A DNA stretch of 64,000 bases from Aldehydirespirator sp028819505. GTDB lineage: Bacteria > Actinomycetota > Acidimicrobiia > Acidimicrobiales > Aldehydirespiratoraceae. The position numbers were made by a program, and so were the translations under genes. The stretch lies in the NCBI GenBank assembly GCA_965207755.1, contig OZ242297.1, forward strand, positions 744,001 to 808,000, read 5' to 3'. The notes beneath the pieces were generated by a model. That model saw only the letters and a program-made list of their open reading frames with translations. It was not told the origin of the DNA and ran no database searches. Below are positions 26,464 to 33,971 of the stretch, one piece after another. The stretch's first letter is position 1. Every line of letters begins with the position of its first letter.

Positions 26464-26856
26464 TCAACAGTAGGCGTGCTCGGTGACCATCCCGGTGAGC
26501 TGCATCGCCCGCAGGACCGGCTTGCCTGAAGCCCCGGCCACCACGGCCCGGTGGTGCTCGGTGTAGGCCATGCAGTCCATCACGATCACGTCGACATCCT
26601 GATCGGCCAGCGAGCGGGCCACCTCGGCGAACTGGTCGTCGGTGAAGACCACGTCCTCGCCGGGCACCTGCGGAGCGGCGTAGCTCGCCGGGCACCTGCG
26701 GAGCGGCGTAGCGGGCGTGGATGCTGAGCCCGCGGCGTTCGCCGAGGGCCAGCCAGTGCTGGATCTCCTCTTCCATGGCCGCCTCGACCGGCTGGATGAC
26801 GCCGACGGCGCCGCCCTCGGTGGCGATGGTGGCCGCGGTGTCCTCGAGACCCTGCC
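26464..26856 (-). pseudogene. Truncated, frameshifted copy of the AroM-like gene
   Basis: This stretch is nearly identical to the 3' half of the intact AroM-like gene at 28725-29426, including its stop. The 5' half is missing, and a 28-bp tandem duplication (26656-26711) shifts the frame. At about 26857 the match ends abruptly and joins a plus-strand scrap of a flavin oxidoreductase. It is a dead duplication product. Confidence 0.9.
26656..26711. repeat. 28-bp tandem duplication inside the AroM-like pseudogene
   Basis: The 28-bp segment beginning CTCGCCGGGCACCTGCGG and ending GGCGTAG occurs twice back to back. The intact copy of the gene near 28920 has it once. Because 28 is not a multiple of 3, it is the frameshift that inactivates this copy. 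Confidence 0.9.
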
Positions 26857-26867
26857 CTTCGAGCACC

Positions 26868-27085
26868 TCCCGGTGCTTGAAGGCGTGGACGCCGCCGTCG
26901 ATGTGCGTTCTGTGCTCAGCTCAGAGGTGGAGCTGGGGCGCCGGGTCGTGGTGTACGCGGGGGACAACTACATGCAGGGGCTGACCGCCGCCGACACGCT
27001 GCTGGACCGCGGCCACCGCGTCGACCTGGTGGTGCCCGCGGCCTCGCCGGGCGCCAAGGCCGAGGCTCAGACCGTGCAGACGGTC
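26868..27085 (+). pseudogene. Fragment of a FadH-like flavin oxidoreductase gene
   Basis: About 72 codons closely match the segment of the intact gene at about 23868-24100: FEHLP, VDVRSVLSSEVE, VVYAGDNYMQGLTAADTLLD, VDLVVPAA and TVVSR, with synonymous and conservative changes. Both ends are cut. It is joined head-on to the AroM-like relic. It is evidence that a second copy of the region existed or that a paralogous operon was deleted. Confidence 0.85.
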
Positions 27086-27129
27086 GTTTCGCGACTTGGA
27101 GGGAGGCACCCAATTCGAGCCTGCTGTAG

Positions 27130-27183
27130 GTAAATTAGTCGACGGACGCTTTACTTAACTTGGCCATCTGGTGAAGCGGGCTT
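27130..27183. repeat. Upstream flank repeat of the Fic gene
   Basis: GTAAA (27130-27134) and TTTACTT (27150-27156) form an inverted pair; GGTGAAGCGGGCTT follows at 27170-27183. The same three elements with nearly the same spacing occur just after the Fic gene at 28398-28451. It lies in the Fic promoter region and may be an operator. Confidence 0.6.
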
Positions 27184-27201
27184 TCTCTATGGCCGGAAGG
27201 G

Positions 27202-28401
27202 GTGAGCGTGCGGCCCGAGTCGTTCAAGTCCACAGAACGCGGCAGAGTCCTCCGAACGCTGGAGGGGTACTGGGCGTTTCACCCCGAACCGTTGCCGCGA
27301 CAGCTCGATCTCGACATGGAGGCAGTCGGACTGCTCGACGACGCGACCGCCGCCGTGAACCGGCTCGGCGGTGTCGGCTTGCTGCTTCCCAATCCGCACC
27401 TGGTCATCGGACCGCACCTGAGGATCGAGGCAGTGCTCAGCTCTCGAATCGAGGGAACCCAGACGGATGTGCCGCAGTTGCTCCGCTTGGAGGCCGACGC
27501 GGCTGTCTCGCCCGAGCAGGCCGCGGACGCCCGGGAGGTGGCCAACTACATTGTCGCGCTGGAGCACGGCCTGGCCCGCGTGCGGGATGGATTCCCAGTC
27601 TCGGCGCGACTCATGCGCGAGATGCATGAGCGCCTGCTGCGGGGCGTTAGGGGCCGTCACCGCAGGCCCGGCGAACTGCGAAAGAGCCCGGTATGGATCG
27701 GCGGCGACACATTGAACAACGCAGTGTTCGTGCCTCCGCCGCCCGACACGATGCCCGAGGCGCTGCGGGACTTGGAGAGCTTCGTCCATGAGCAGCCCAT
27801 GCCGCTGCTCGTTCAGGTTGCCCTGGTGCATTACCAGTTCGAAGCGATACACCCGTTCCTGGACGGAAACGGACGGCTCGGCCGGATTCTCATACCGCTC
27901 CTCCTGGTCGAGCGGGGCGTGCTGCCCGAGCCGCTGCTCTATTTGTCGGCCTACTTCGAGCAGAACCGCAGCGAGTACTACGATCTCCTGCTGCGCACCA
28001 GCCAGCAGGGTGACCTCATGCCGTGGCTCAAGTTCTTCCTCAGGGGAGTGCGCCGACAGGCCAAAGACGCCGAGCGTCGCACGCATCGGCTGGTGCGGCT
28101 GCAGTCCGATCTCCGCAGCCAGCTTCTTGAGGAGGGCAGGCCCAATTCGGTGCTGCGGCTGGCCGAGCACCTGTTCTCCCGGCCGCTGGTCACCGCACGC
28201 ATGGTCGCCCGGTTGATCGACGTGACAGCGCCCACGGCCAACGCTGCGATACGAGCTTTGATCGAGCGCGGTGACCTTGAGGAGACAAGCGGCCGGGAGC
28301 GCTACCGACTGTATGAAGCTCCCAGGATCTTCGAAGCCGTCTACGGGCCTGTCGAATCAGAGGAGGACGACTCGGCCCCAATCGACATGGAGCCCAAGTA
28401 A
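27202..28401 (+). CDS. Fic-family protein with C-terminal winged helix
   Basis: 399 residues. The Fic core motif HPFLDGNGRLGR starts at residue 217. An N-terminal inhibitory-helix motif, SSRIEGTQ, lies near residue 75, the arrangement of class II Fic proteins that hold themselves inactive. The catalytic loop is preceded by the flap-like GGDTLNNAVFVPPP. The C-terminus (RLAEHLFSRPLVTARMVARL, then APTANAAIRALIERGDLEE) is a winged-helix DNA-binding domain. It transfers AMP from ATP to protein hydroxyls. Start GTG 27202 with GGAAGG upstream. The flanking repeats at 27130-27183 and 28396-28451 could be its own binding sites. Confidence 0.92.
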   Translation: MSVRPESFKSTERGRVLRTLEGYWAFHPEPLPRQLDLDMEAVGLLDDATAAVNRLGGVGLLLPNPHLVIGPHLRIEAVLSSRIEGTQTDVPQLLRLEADAAVSPEQAADAREVANYIVALEHGLARVRDGFPVSARLMREMHERLLRGVRGRHRRPGELRKSPVWIGGDTLNNAVFVPPPPDTMPEALRDLESFVHEQPMPLLVQVALVHYQFEAIHPFLDGNGRLGRILIPLLLVERGVLPEPLLYLSAYFEQNRSEYYDLLLRTSQQGDLMPWLKFFLRGVRRQAKDAERRTHRLVRLQSDLRSQLLEEGRPNSVLRLAEHLFSRPLVTARMVARLIDVTAPTANAAIRALIERGDLEETSGRERYRLYEAPRIFEAVYGPVESEEDDSAPIDMEPK

Positions 28402-28451
28402 ATCGACCGTCCTGTTGCTTTACTTGTCTGCGATAGTGGTGAAGCGCGCTT
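28396..28451. repeat. Downstream flank repeat of the Fic gene
   Basis: AAGTAAA (28396-28402) and TTTACTT (28419-28425) form a 7-bp inverted pair, followed by GGTGAAGCGCGCTT (28438-28451). It matches the upstream flank at 27130-27183 in order and spacing. The left arm overlaps the Fic stop codon. Confidence 0.6.
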
Positions 28452-28504
28452 GCTTAACGAAGTTCTCGGGGTGGACAGCGGCGCGTCCATGCAATAGCCT
28501 TCTG

Positions 28505-28684
28505 TGCGCGGTCCGGGTCGGGGTCTACCTGACCGACATGGGCAACTTCGCCGCGATGAACAGCGTCTTCGCGGAATTCTTCGAGCAGCCGTTCCCGGCA
28601 CGAACGACTGTACAGACCGGGTTTCCCACACCCGAGATGCTGGTCGAGATCGACGCGATCGTCGCGGTGCCGCCAGCGACCTGA
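28505..28684 (+). pseudogene. C-terminal fragment of a RidA/YjgF-family gene
   Basis: The last about 58 codons read VGVYLTDMGNFAAMNSVFAE, then EFFEQPFPARTTVQ and VEIDAIVAV, the second half of RidA (enamine/imine deaminase), including the conserved Arg in PFPAR and the Glu of VEI. The first about 65 residues are absent; the frame continues upstream only as unrelated sequence reaching into the Fic gene. Its 5' part was probably lost when the Fic segment arrived. Confidence 0.8.
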
Positions 28685-28724
28685 CTCGTCCAGGGGCTGG
28701 GACACCGGAACTGACTTCGGTCGG

Positions 28725-29426
28725 TCAGCAGTAGGCGTGCTCGGTGACCATCCCGGTGAGCTGCATGGCCCGCAGGACCGGCTTGCCTGAAGCCCCGGCC
28801 ACCACGGCGCGGTGGTGCTCGGTGTAGGCCATGCAGTCCATCACGATCACGTCGACATCCTGATCGGCCAGCGAGCGGGCCACCTCGGCGAACTGGTCGT
28901 CGGTGAAGACCACATCCTCGCCGGGCACCTGCGGAGCGGCGTAGCGGGCGTGGATGCTGAGCCCGCGGCGTTCGCCGAGGGCCAGCCAGTGCTGGATCTC
29001 CTCCTCCATGGCCGCCTCGACCGGCTGGATGACGCCGACGGCGCCGCCCTCGGTGGCGATGGTGGCCGCGGTGTCCTCGAGGATCGTGTAGGGAGTGACC
29101 ACGCCCTCCATGGCGTCGAGCTCCTCCCAGGGGAGTGTGCAGCAGATCATGACCGCGTCGCATCCGTCGGCCAGCAGTCGCCGCGCCTGTTTCTGCATCC
29201 CGTCGAGCACGACCTCGCGGGTGATGTTGACCGTGGATCCGTCCTCGAGGATCTCGGCGTAGGAGTTGGGCTCCACCCCTTCGGATAGTGCCCTCAGCTC
29301 GTCGTCGCTCATGCCGTCCTGGGAGCCGCAGACCACCAGGTCCGCCTCGAGGTCGAGGTGCGCTCTTACGAAGGCGACCATCTCCGGGTCGGACCGGTAG
29401 GGGACCAGCACTCCGATTCTTGTCAT
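28725..29426 (-). CDS. AroM-family protein (Asp/Glu-racemase-like fold)
   Basis: 233 residues. It resembles AroM in VGVIQPVEAAMEEEIQHW, VDVIVMDCMAYTEHHRAVV and the final PVLRAMQLTGMVTEHAYC. Two conserved cysteine sites (MICCTLPWEE; VMDCMAY) fit the Asp/Glu/hydantoin racemase superfamily, so it may isomerise or cleave an amino-acid-like substrate; AroM itself has no established reaction. It ends 40 bp from the RidA fragment (convergent). A damaged duplicate is at 26464-26856. Confidence 0.8.
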   Translation of the reverse strand: MTRIGVLVPYRSDPEMVAFVRAHLDLEADLVVCGSQDGMSDDELRALSEGVEPNSYAEILEDGSTVNITREVVLDGMQKQARRLLADGCDAVMICCTLPWEELDAMEGVVTPYTILEDTAATIATEGGAVGVIQPVEAAMEEEIQHWLALGERRGLSIHARYAAPQVPGEDVVFTDDQFAEVARSLADQDVDVIVMDCMAYTEHHRAVVAGASGKPVLRAMQLTGMVTEHAYC

Positions 29427-29545
29427 GGTTCATCTTCTAGTACGAGACGGGCACGGATTGGCAACCTCCGTCGTGCCCGATCAGGTGGGAGGCCTGGGGC
29501 TACCGCGGGCGCATCTGTAGCACGGTCGTGCTATGGTCTTGGATT

Positions 29546-29782
29546 GTGAGCACCACTACGACCACGGTCCGCCTCAGCGAAGAGGAACGCGAGCTTCTGT
29601 CTGAGCTTGCCGGCGAGTACGGCAGCCAAACGGGCGCCATACGCCGCGGCCTGCTGCTTCTGGCACGTGAGAGCAGCCAACGCCAGGCTCTGCGAGAGTT
29701 CCTGCGCGAATGGGCCGAGGAGGCCGGCCCGCCCGATCCCGAAGATGTGGCCGCCATGCGCGGCCGCTACTTCGCTTCGTGA
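29546..29782 (+). CDS. Ribbon-helix-helix antitoxin
   Basis: 78 residues. STTTTTVRLSEEERELLSEL with QTGAIRRGLLLLA is a typical ribbon-helix-helix DNA-binding fold; the C-terminus carries acidic EEAGPPDPEDVAAM. GTG 29546 is preceded by a -10-like TATGGT (29532-29537) 8 nt away, suggesting a leaderless message. Its TGA overlaps the PIN gene start (GTGA). Confidence 0.82.
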   Translation: MSTTTTTVRLSEEERELLSELAGEYGSQTGAIRRGLLLLARESSQRQALREFLREWAEEAGPPDPEDVAAMRGRYFAS

Positions 29783-30156
29783 TCCTCGACGCCGGGGTAC
29801 TGGTAGCGGTCGACCGAGGCGAACAAGCGGCCCAGTCCTTTCTCGCCGCCGCGCTCGAGGAGAGCACGGTGTTGCACACGTCGGCCCCTGTTGTAGCGCA
29901 AGTGTGGCGCGACGGCAGCCGGCAGGCCCGACTGGCTCGGTTCCTCGGTGCCGTCGAAGTTCACGACTTCACCTTCGTCGATGCCCGGGTGGTAGGCGGG
30001 ATGCTCTTGAGGTCGGGGACGTCCGATGTCGTCGACGCACACATCGTGGCGCTCGCAGTGCGCCTACGGGACAGCATCGTCACCGCGGACGCAGCCGACT
30101 TCCTATCGCTGACGTCGCACCTGGGGATCGATGCGCCGCGAGTGCACCACTGGTAG
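29779..30156 (+). CDS. PIN-domain toxin (VapC-like)
   Basis: 125 residues. Begins VILDAGVLVAVDRGE with the first PIN Asp at residue 4, a weaker central acidic site, then SDVVDAHIVALAVR and IVTADAADF with the remaining carboxylates. GTG start overlaps the antitoxin stop, fixing the start. It is a predicted tRNA- or mRNA-cutting ribonuclease, a second VapBC-like pair about 8 kb from the first and of different sequence. Confidence 0.85.
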   Translation: MILDAGVLVAVDRGEQAAQSFLAAALEESTVLHTSAPVVAQVWRDGSRQARLARFLGAVEVHDFTFVDARVVGGMLLRSGTSDVVDAHIVALAVRLRDSIVTADAADFLSLTSHLGIDAPRVHHW

Positions 30157-30161
30157 GGCAG

Positions 30162-30177
30162 GATCCCGCCGGGGATC
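30162..30177. terminator. Small hairpin between convergent genes
   Basis: GATCCC and GGGATC form a 6-bp stem with a 4-nt loop just after the PIN gene stop. It lies between convergent genes; no T-run is seen on either strand, so any terminator role is weakly supported. Confidence 0.35.
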
Positions 30178-30245
30178 TGCGCTACCTCAGGTGTGTAGTC
30201 ACTCGGTGGCGCGCTACGAGATGTCTTGCATGCCGCGACCGACGG

Positions 30246-31043
30246 CTACAGCCCCGGCGCCATCCCGCCCGCGATCGGGATGCTCACCCCGGTCAGGTAG
30301 CGGCCCTCGGGGCCGACCAGGAAGGCCACCACGCCGGCCACCTCCTCGGGCTCGCAGGAGTAGCCCAATGGGATGAAGCCGGCCTCCATCTCCTCTGCCT
30401 CCTGGTAGGACAGGCCGTGCATGTCCATGTGCATCTCCATGACCCGGTCGTGCAGCTGGGTCTTGACCGAGCCGGGGCAGATGGCGACGCAACGGATGTT
30501 GTCGGGGCCGAACTCCAGCGCGATGGCCTTGGTCAACCCGATCACGGCGTGCTTGCTGGCGGTGTAGGGCGCCGGTATGCCGGCGATGGCGCCCAGCCCC
30601 GACATCGACGAGTTGTTGACGATGACCCCGCCGCCGGCGGCCTGCATGTGACCGATGACCGCGCAGCTGAACCGGTTGACCCCCATGAGGTTGACCGCCA
30701 GCGTCTGTGACCAGACCTCCTCGGAGTTCTCCAGCAGCCGGTGGCTGCCGATCCCCACGCCGGCGTTGTTGACCAGGATCTCCGGAGGGCCGAGCTGTTC
30801 GACGACGGTGGCCACGCAGGTCTGCACCGAGTCTCTGTCGGTGGCGTCGGCGTGCACGGCCAGCGCCCGGCCGCCGGACGCCACGACCCCGGCCGCTCGT
30901 TCGGCCAGCGCGTCGGCGGTGCTGTCGAGGTCTACCAGGGCCACCGCCGCGCCCATCGACGCGAGCTTGGCGGCCACCGCCGCGCCCATGCCTCGCGGGT
31001 GGGAGGCGCCGGTGACCAGGGCGACCTTTCCTTCAAGGCTCAT
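30246..31043 (-). CDS. Short-chain dehydrogenase/reductase (SDR)
   Basis: 265 residues. Glycine loop VTGASHPRGMGAA, NNAG in LVNNAGVGIG, NNSSMSGL with catalytic Ser, YTASK (Tyr-x3-Lys) and CPGSVKTQL. It is the fourth gene of a minus-strand unit: Rieske oxygenase, SDR, SnoaL-like protein, this SDR. The spacing to the SnoaL gene is 13 bp, so cotranscription is likely. Its probable task is to oxidise an alcohol formed in the pathway. Confidence 0.9.
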   Translation of the reverse strand: MSLEGKVALVTGASHPRGMGAAVAAKLASMGAAVALVDLDSTADALAERAAGVVASGGRALAVHADATDRDSVQTCVATVVEQLGPPEILVNNAGVGIGSHRLLENSEEVWSQTLAVNLMGVNRFSCAVIGHMQAAGGGVIVNNSSMSGLGAIAGIPAPYTASKHAVIGLTKAIALEFGPDNIRCVAICPGSVKTQLHDRVMEMHMDMHGLSYQEAEEMEAGFIPLGYSCEPEEVAGVVAFLVGPEGRYLTGVSIPIAGGMAPGL

Positions 31044-31056
31044 GTGACCGGCCTCC

Positions 31057-31443
31057 TCACAGATCGATGGAGTCGAAGAGGTCGCCGCCGTCGAAGGTGA
31101 TCGCGTCCCAGTGCTCGACGAAGCGCCCGTCGCTGCCCTTGCGGAAGAAGTCGGCCGAGCGGTAGGCGACGGTCTCGCCCGAGGCCGGGTCGATGCCCTC
31201 GACCCGTTGCAGGATCACCTCCATGTCGCCGTCGACCATGGTCAGGATCGTCTCGCGCCTCAGGGATGTCATGGCCTGCTTGATCGCCTCAACCTCCTCG
31301 AACAGCGCGTCGGCGCTGGTCTCATACGGCTGGGTATTGGAGTGATAGTCCGGGTGGAGAAAGGCCCGGGCCTCCTCGTAGCGGCCGTCGGTCAAGCACT
31401 CGTACAGCCGCTCGACGTTCGGCTTCGAGTCGGTGTCGGTCAT
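31057..31443 (-). CDS. SnoaL/NTF2-like protein
   Basis: 128 residues. The fold is suggested by VERLYECLTDGRYEEARAFL near the start, HPDYHSNTQP, and the closing FRKGSDGRFVEHWDAI, typical of SnoaL-like polyketide cyclase or dehydratase proteins that form alpha+beta cones. ATG 31443 (GGAGAGG upstream) gives the family length; the open frame runs back to 31512. It lies between two SDRs in the Rieske operon. Reaction unknown; could be a cyclase, isomerase or binding protein. Confidence 0.8.
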   Translation of the reverse strand: MTDTDSKPNVERLYECLTDGRYEEARAFLHPDYHSNTQPYETSADALFEEVEAIKQAMTSLRRETILTMVDGDMEVILQRVEGIDPASGETVAYRSADFFRKGSDGRFVEHWDAITFDGGDLFDSIDL

Positions 31444-31471
31444 GTCTGCAGTCCTCTCCGGGAGATTCCGG

Positions 31472-32224
31472 TCACCCGCTCTCTTCGCGGACGCGGACGC
31501 CGGCCATGACACCGCCGTCGATCAGGAAGTCGGCCCCGGTGGCGTAGCTCGACTGGTCCGAGGCGAGGAACAGGACGGTGTTGGCGATCTCGTGGGGCCG
31601 GCCGACGCGTTCGAGGGTGGTGATCTTGTGGGTGTAGGACGCCTCCTCCTCGATCATCATCTCAGTGTCGATCATGCCGGGGCAGACACTGTTGACGCGG
31701 ATGCCGTGGCGGCCCCATTCGAAGGCCGCACTCCGGGTGAGGCCCCGCACCGCGAACTTGCTGGTGACGTAGGCACCGACCTCATCGGACGCGATGAACC
31801 CGTTCGCTGATGAGATGTTGACGATCGAACCGCCGCCGTTGCGCCTCATGGGCTCGAACACGGCCCGCATCCCGAGGAACACGCCGGTCGTGTTGACCGC
31901 CATCGTCTGCTCGTACAACTCCAAGGACGTGCTCTCGAGCGGCGAGAACCGCGCGATGCCGGCGTTGTTGACGAGGATGTCGGGAGGGCCGAAGGTGTCC
32001 TGGCAGGACTGGACTGCAGCGGCCCACTGATCCTCGTCAGTCACGTCCAGTTCGAAGGGCGCAGCCGCGGGCCCGATCTCGTCGGCCACCGCCCGGCATG
32101 TCTCGGCGTTAATGTCACACACCAGGACGCGGGCGCCGTGCCGGGCCAGGGTCCTGGCCGACTCGGCTCCCAGCCCCCGGCCTGCTCCGGTGACGATGGC
32201 GATCTTGCCCTCAAGCTGAGTCAT
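31472..32224 (-). CDS. Short-chain dehydrogenase/reductase (SDR)
   Basis: 250 residues. VTGAGRGLGAESA, LVNNAGIARF, VNISSANGF with catalytic Ser, and YVTSK (Tyr-x3-Lys), then CPGMIDTEM. The sequence after the glycine loop, VLVCDIN, has an acidic residue at the strand end, favouring NAD over NADP. It lies 52 bp downstream of the Rieske oxygenase and may dehydrogenate its product. Confidence 0.9.
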   Translation of the reverse strand: MTQLEGKIAIVTGAGRGLGAESARTLARHGARVLVCDINAETCRAVADEIGPAAAPFELDVTDEDQWAAAVQSCQDTFGPPDILVNNAGIARFSPLESTSLELYEQTMAVNTTGVFLGMRAVFEPMRRNGGGSIVNISSANGFIASDEVGAYVTSKFAVRGLTRSAAFEWGRHGIRVNSVCPGMIDTEMMIEEEASYTHKITTLERVGRPHEIANTVLFLASDQSSYATGADFLIDGGVMAGVRVREESG

Positions 32225-32276
32225 TCGTCCCCCTCATGGGTGGGAAGGCACTGTCGGTATGGCTGCACCGGCGGGA

Positions 32277-33545
32277 TTACGCCGAGACCGGCTCGGGCGC
32301 GCCAACCTGTTGGCGAAGCCGACGGATGTACCACCGCTGGAAGTCTCCGATGAAGCTCTCCTGGGGAGCGAGTCGGCCGGGACGGTAGGCGCGTGAGGTG
32401 GCGCCCTGGTAGGTGCGCTCCCAGATCGGGAAGTCCTCGTCGTTGACCTCGGTGTAGAACTCGCACACCTCGTCGACGTCGTAGTCCCGCCCCTCCTCCG
32501 CGTCCTTGTCGACCAGCCACGTTGTCTGCCAGTAGACCTCGTTGTGAGCCGCCGGCCTGATGCTGAACATGGTGGCGTGGTCAGCCGACATGAACAGCGA
32601 GTCGAGCGGGTTGAAATTGGAGAACACTGAGGCGCCGTCGGACTCCGTGAACCGGCCCATCAGCGGAGCCACCCGCTTACCGCCGATCGTCTCCGACTGG
32701 TAGCCGGGGGCCAGCGGGCCCCGCACAAGCCAGCGGAACTGCTCGGCTTCCTCGCCGTCCTGGACGACAACGCCGGTCACATCGGGGAGTTGGGTCAGGG
32801 CGGCCTCCCATTCCTTCATCTCCTGCTCTGCCTGGGCCTCAGCCGCGATCACCTCCGCGGTTCGGGTGGCCGCGGCCGCTTGCCAGTAGGCCGGGGTGCG
32901 GGTCTTGGTGAAGTTGGGGTGCACGACAGGCACGTGGTACGGGTCGATGGTGTTCTCCACGAGGGTCTTCCAGTTGGCGGTTGCCGGGAAGCCGTGGACC
33001 CGGATTACCTTGGCGTCGGCGATTCCGTAGTACTGAAAGAGCTCGTGGAAGGGCTGGTAGGCCGCGTCGAAGTCGGTAGGGGTGTCTGACACCGACAAGA
33101 AGATCAGGCCTTCGAACACACGCAGGTGGCACGGACGGAGGTTGTGGGCCTCCGGATCGAAGGTCTCGTCGAAGACCACTTCGAGACGGCGGGACTTGAT
33201 CCGGCCCTCCAGGCTGTAGCTCCAGTTGTGGTAGGGGCAGGTGAGCTGGCGCAATCCCTTGGCGCTCTCGTCGCAGAGGCGGGCGGCCCGGTGGCTGCAC
33301 ACGTTGTAGAAGGCGCGCACGATGCCGTCGCTGCCCCGCACGACGATTATCGACTCGCCCAGCAGCGACACGACCTTGGTGTCTCCGGCGTCGGGAATCT
33401 GCGAGACGTGCCCCACGATGTGCCAGAAGCGCTCCAGTAGCTCGATGTCGGCGGCCCACACGTCGGGATCGGTGTAGAACCCCGCCGGCAGCCCGTAGCC
33501 CGGCCGGTACTGCTCAACGAGCGAGATGATCCGTTCTGACCTCAC
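32277..33545 (-). CDS. Rieske non-heme iron oxygenase, alpha subunit
   Basis: 422 residues. Rieske [2Fe-2S] ligands C83-x-H85 and C103-x2-H106 (CSHRAA, CPYHNW). The mononuclear iron site is in NTIDPYHVPVVHP (H204, H209, with D201 as bridge). It belongs with ring-hydroxylating and quaternary-amine (choline/carnitine-type) oxygenases; no beta subunit or own reductase is adjacent, so an alpha-only enzyme is likely. GTG start at 33545. The promoter just upstream carries a strong operator-like palindrome. First gene of a four-gene unit. Confidence 0.9.
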   Translation of the reverse strand: MRSERIISLVEQYRPGYGLPAGFYTDPDVWAADIELLERFWHIVGHVSQIPDAGDTKVVSLLGESIIVVRGSDGIVRAFYNVCSHRAARLCDESAKGLRQLTCPYHNWSYSLEGRIKSRRLEVVFDETFDPEAHNLRPCHLRVFEGLIFLSVSDTPTDFDAAYQPFHELFQYYGIADAKVIRVHGFPATANWKTLVENTIDPYHVPVVHPNFTKTRTPAYWQAAAATRTAEVIAAEAQAEQEMKEWEAALTQLPDVTGVVVQDGEEAEQFRWLVRGPLAPGYQSETIGGKRVAPLMGRFTESDGASVFSNFNPLDSLFMSADHATMFSIRPAAHNEVYWQTTWLVDKDAEEGRDYDVDEVCEFYTEVNDEDFPIWERTYQGATSRAYRPGRLAPQESFIGDFQRWYIRRLRQQVGAPEPVSA

Positions 33546-33564
33546 ACACCCTCCCGGTCTGTAC

Positions 33565-33613
33565 TAATGTGGGTCCTGACCCATATTAGACACGCGGAGT
33601 CCCTGCGTGTCAA
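33565..33613 (-). promoter_or_regulatory. Promoter of the Rieske operon with palindromic operator (site 2)
   Basis: On the minus strand a near-consensus promoter is readable: -35 TTGACA (33608-33613), 17-bp spacer, -10 TCTAAT (33585-33590). Overlapping the -10 and start region is the palindrome TAATGTGGGT-N4-ACCCATATTA (plus-strand 33565-33588), 9 of 10 symmetric. A second inverted pair, GACACGC/GCGTGTC (33589-33611), spans the spacer. Repressor bound here would block initiation. Confidence 0.75.
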
Positions 33614-33734
33614 ACGATGGACTGCCAGCCAACCGGCTTCCATGTGACGGAACGTTCGCACCCCCGGATAGCACTGTACGATGCCATCCCGGCATGATAC
33701 GGTACGGTCGCATCGCTATAGTGGGGGAGTGGAT

Positions 33735-33971
33735 ATGTACGCCCCTCTCCCCATCCTCACTGTAGGGCAGCTCGGGCAGGAGGTCCGCCGAGCGCGCCGT
33801 GGATTGGGTCTCACGCAAGCCGACCTAGCCGAGATGGCGCACGTCTCGCGGCGCTGGCTGGGCCAGCTGGAGCGCGGGCACCTCGGCGCGGAGGCGGGGA
33901 AGATACTGAGAGTCGTCCGAGCGTTGGACCTCGCCGTCGCCTTGCAGCCGGCCCCGCCGCAGGCCCCATGA
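33735..33971 (+). CDS. HipB-like XRE-family antitoxin
   Basis: 78 residues. A single helix-turn-helix of XRE type: LGQEVRRARRGLGLTQADLA with VSRRWLGQLERG, then LRVVRALDLAVAL. ATG 33735 follows GGGGGAG. It overlaps a HipA-like frame by 4 bp, as in hipBA. TATAGT (33717-33722) could be its -10, and ATGCC/GGCAT (33681-33695) an operator arm pair. Its toxin partner is inactivated, so the antitoxin is an orphan in effect. Confidence 0.85.
   Translation: MYAPLPILTVGQLGQEVRRARRGLGLTQADLAEMAHVSRRWLGQLERGHLGAEAGKILRVVRALDLAVALQPAPPQAP

Noticed and set aside
28271..28504. Upstream part of the frame carrying the RidA fragment, as a real N-terminus
   Set aside because: It overlaps the end of the Fic gene in another frame and shows no RidA resemblance; only the part after about 28505 does.
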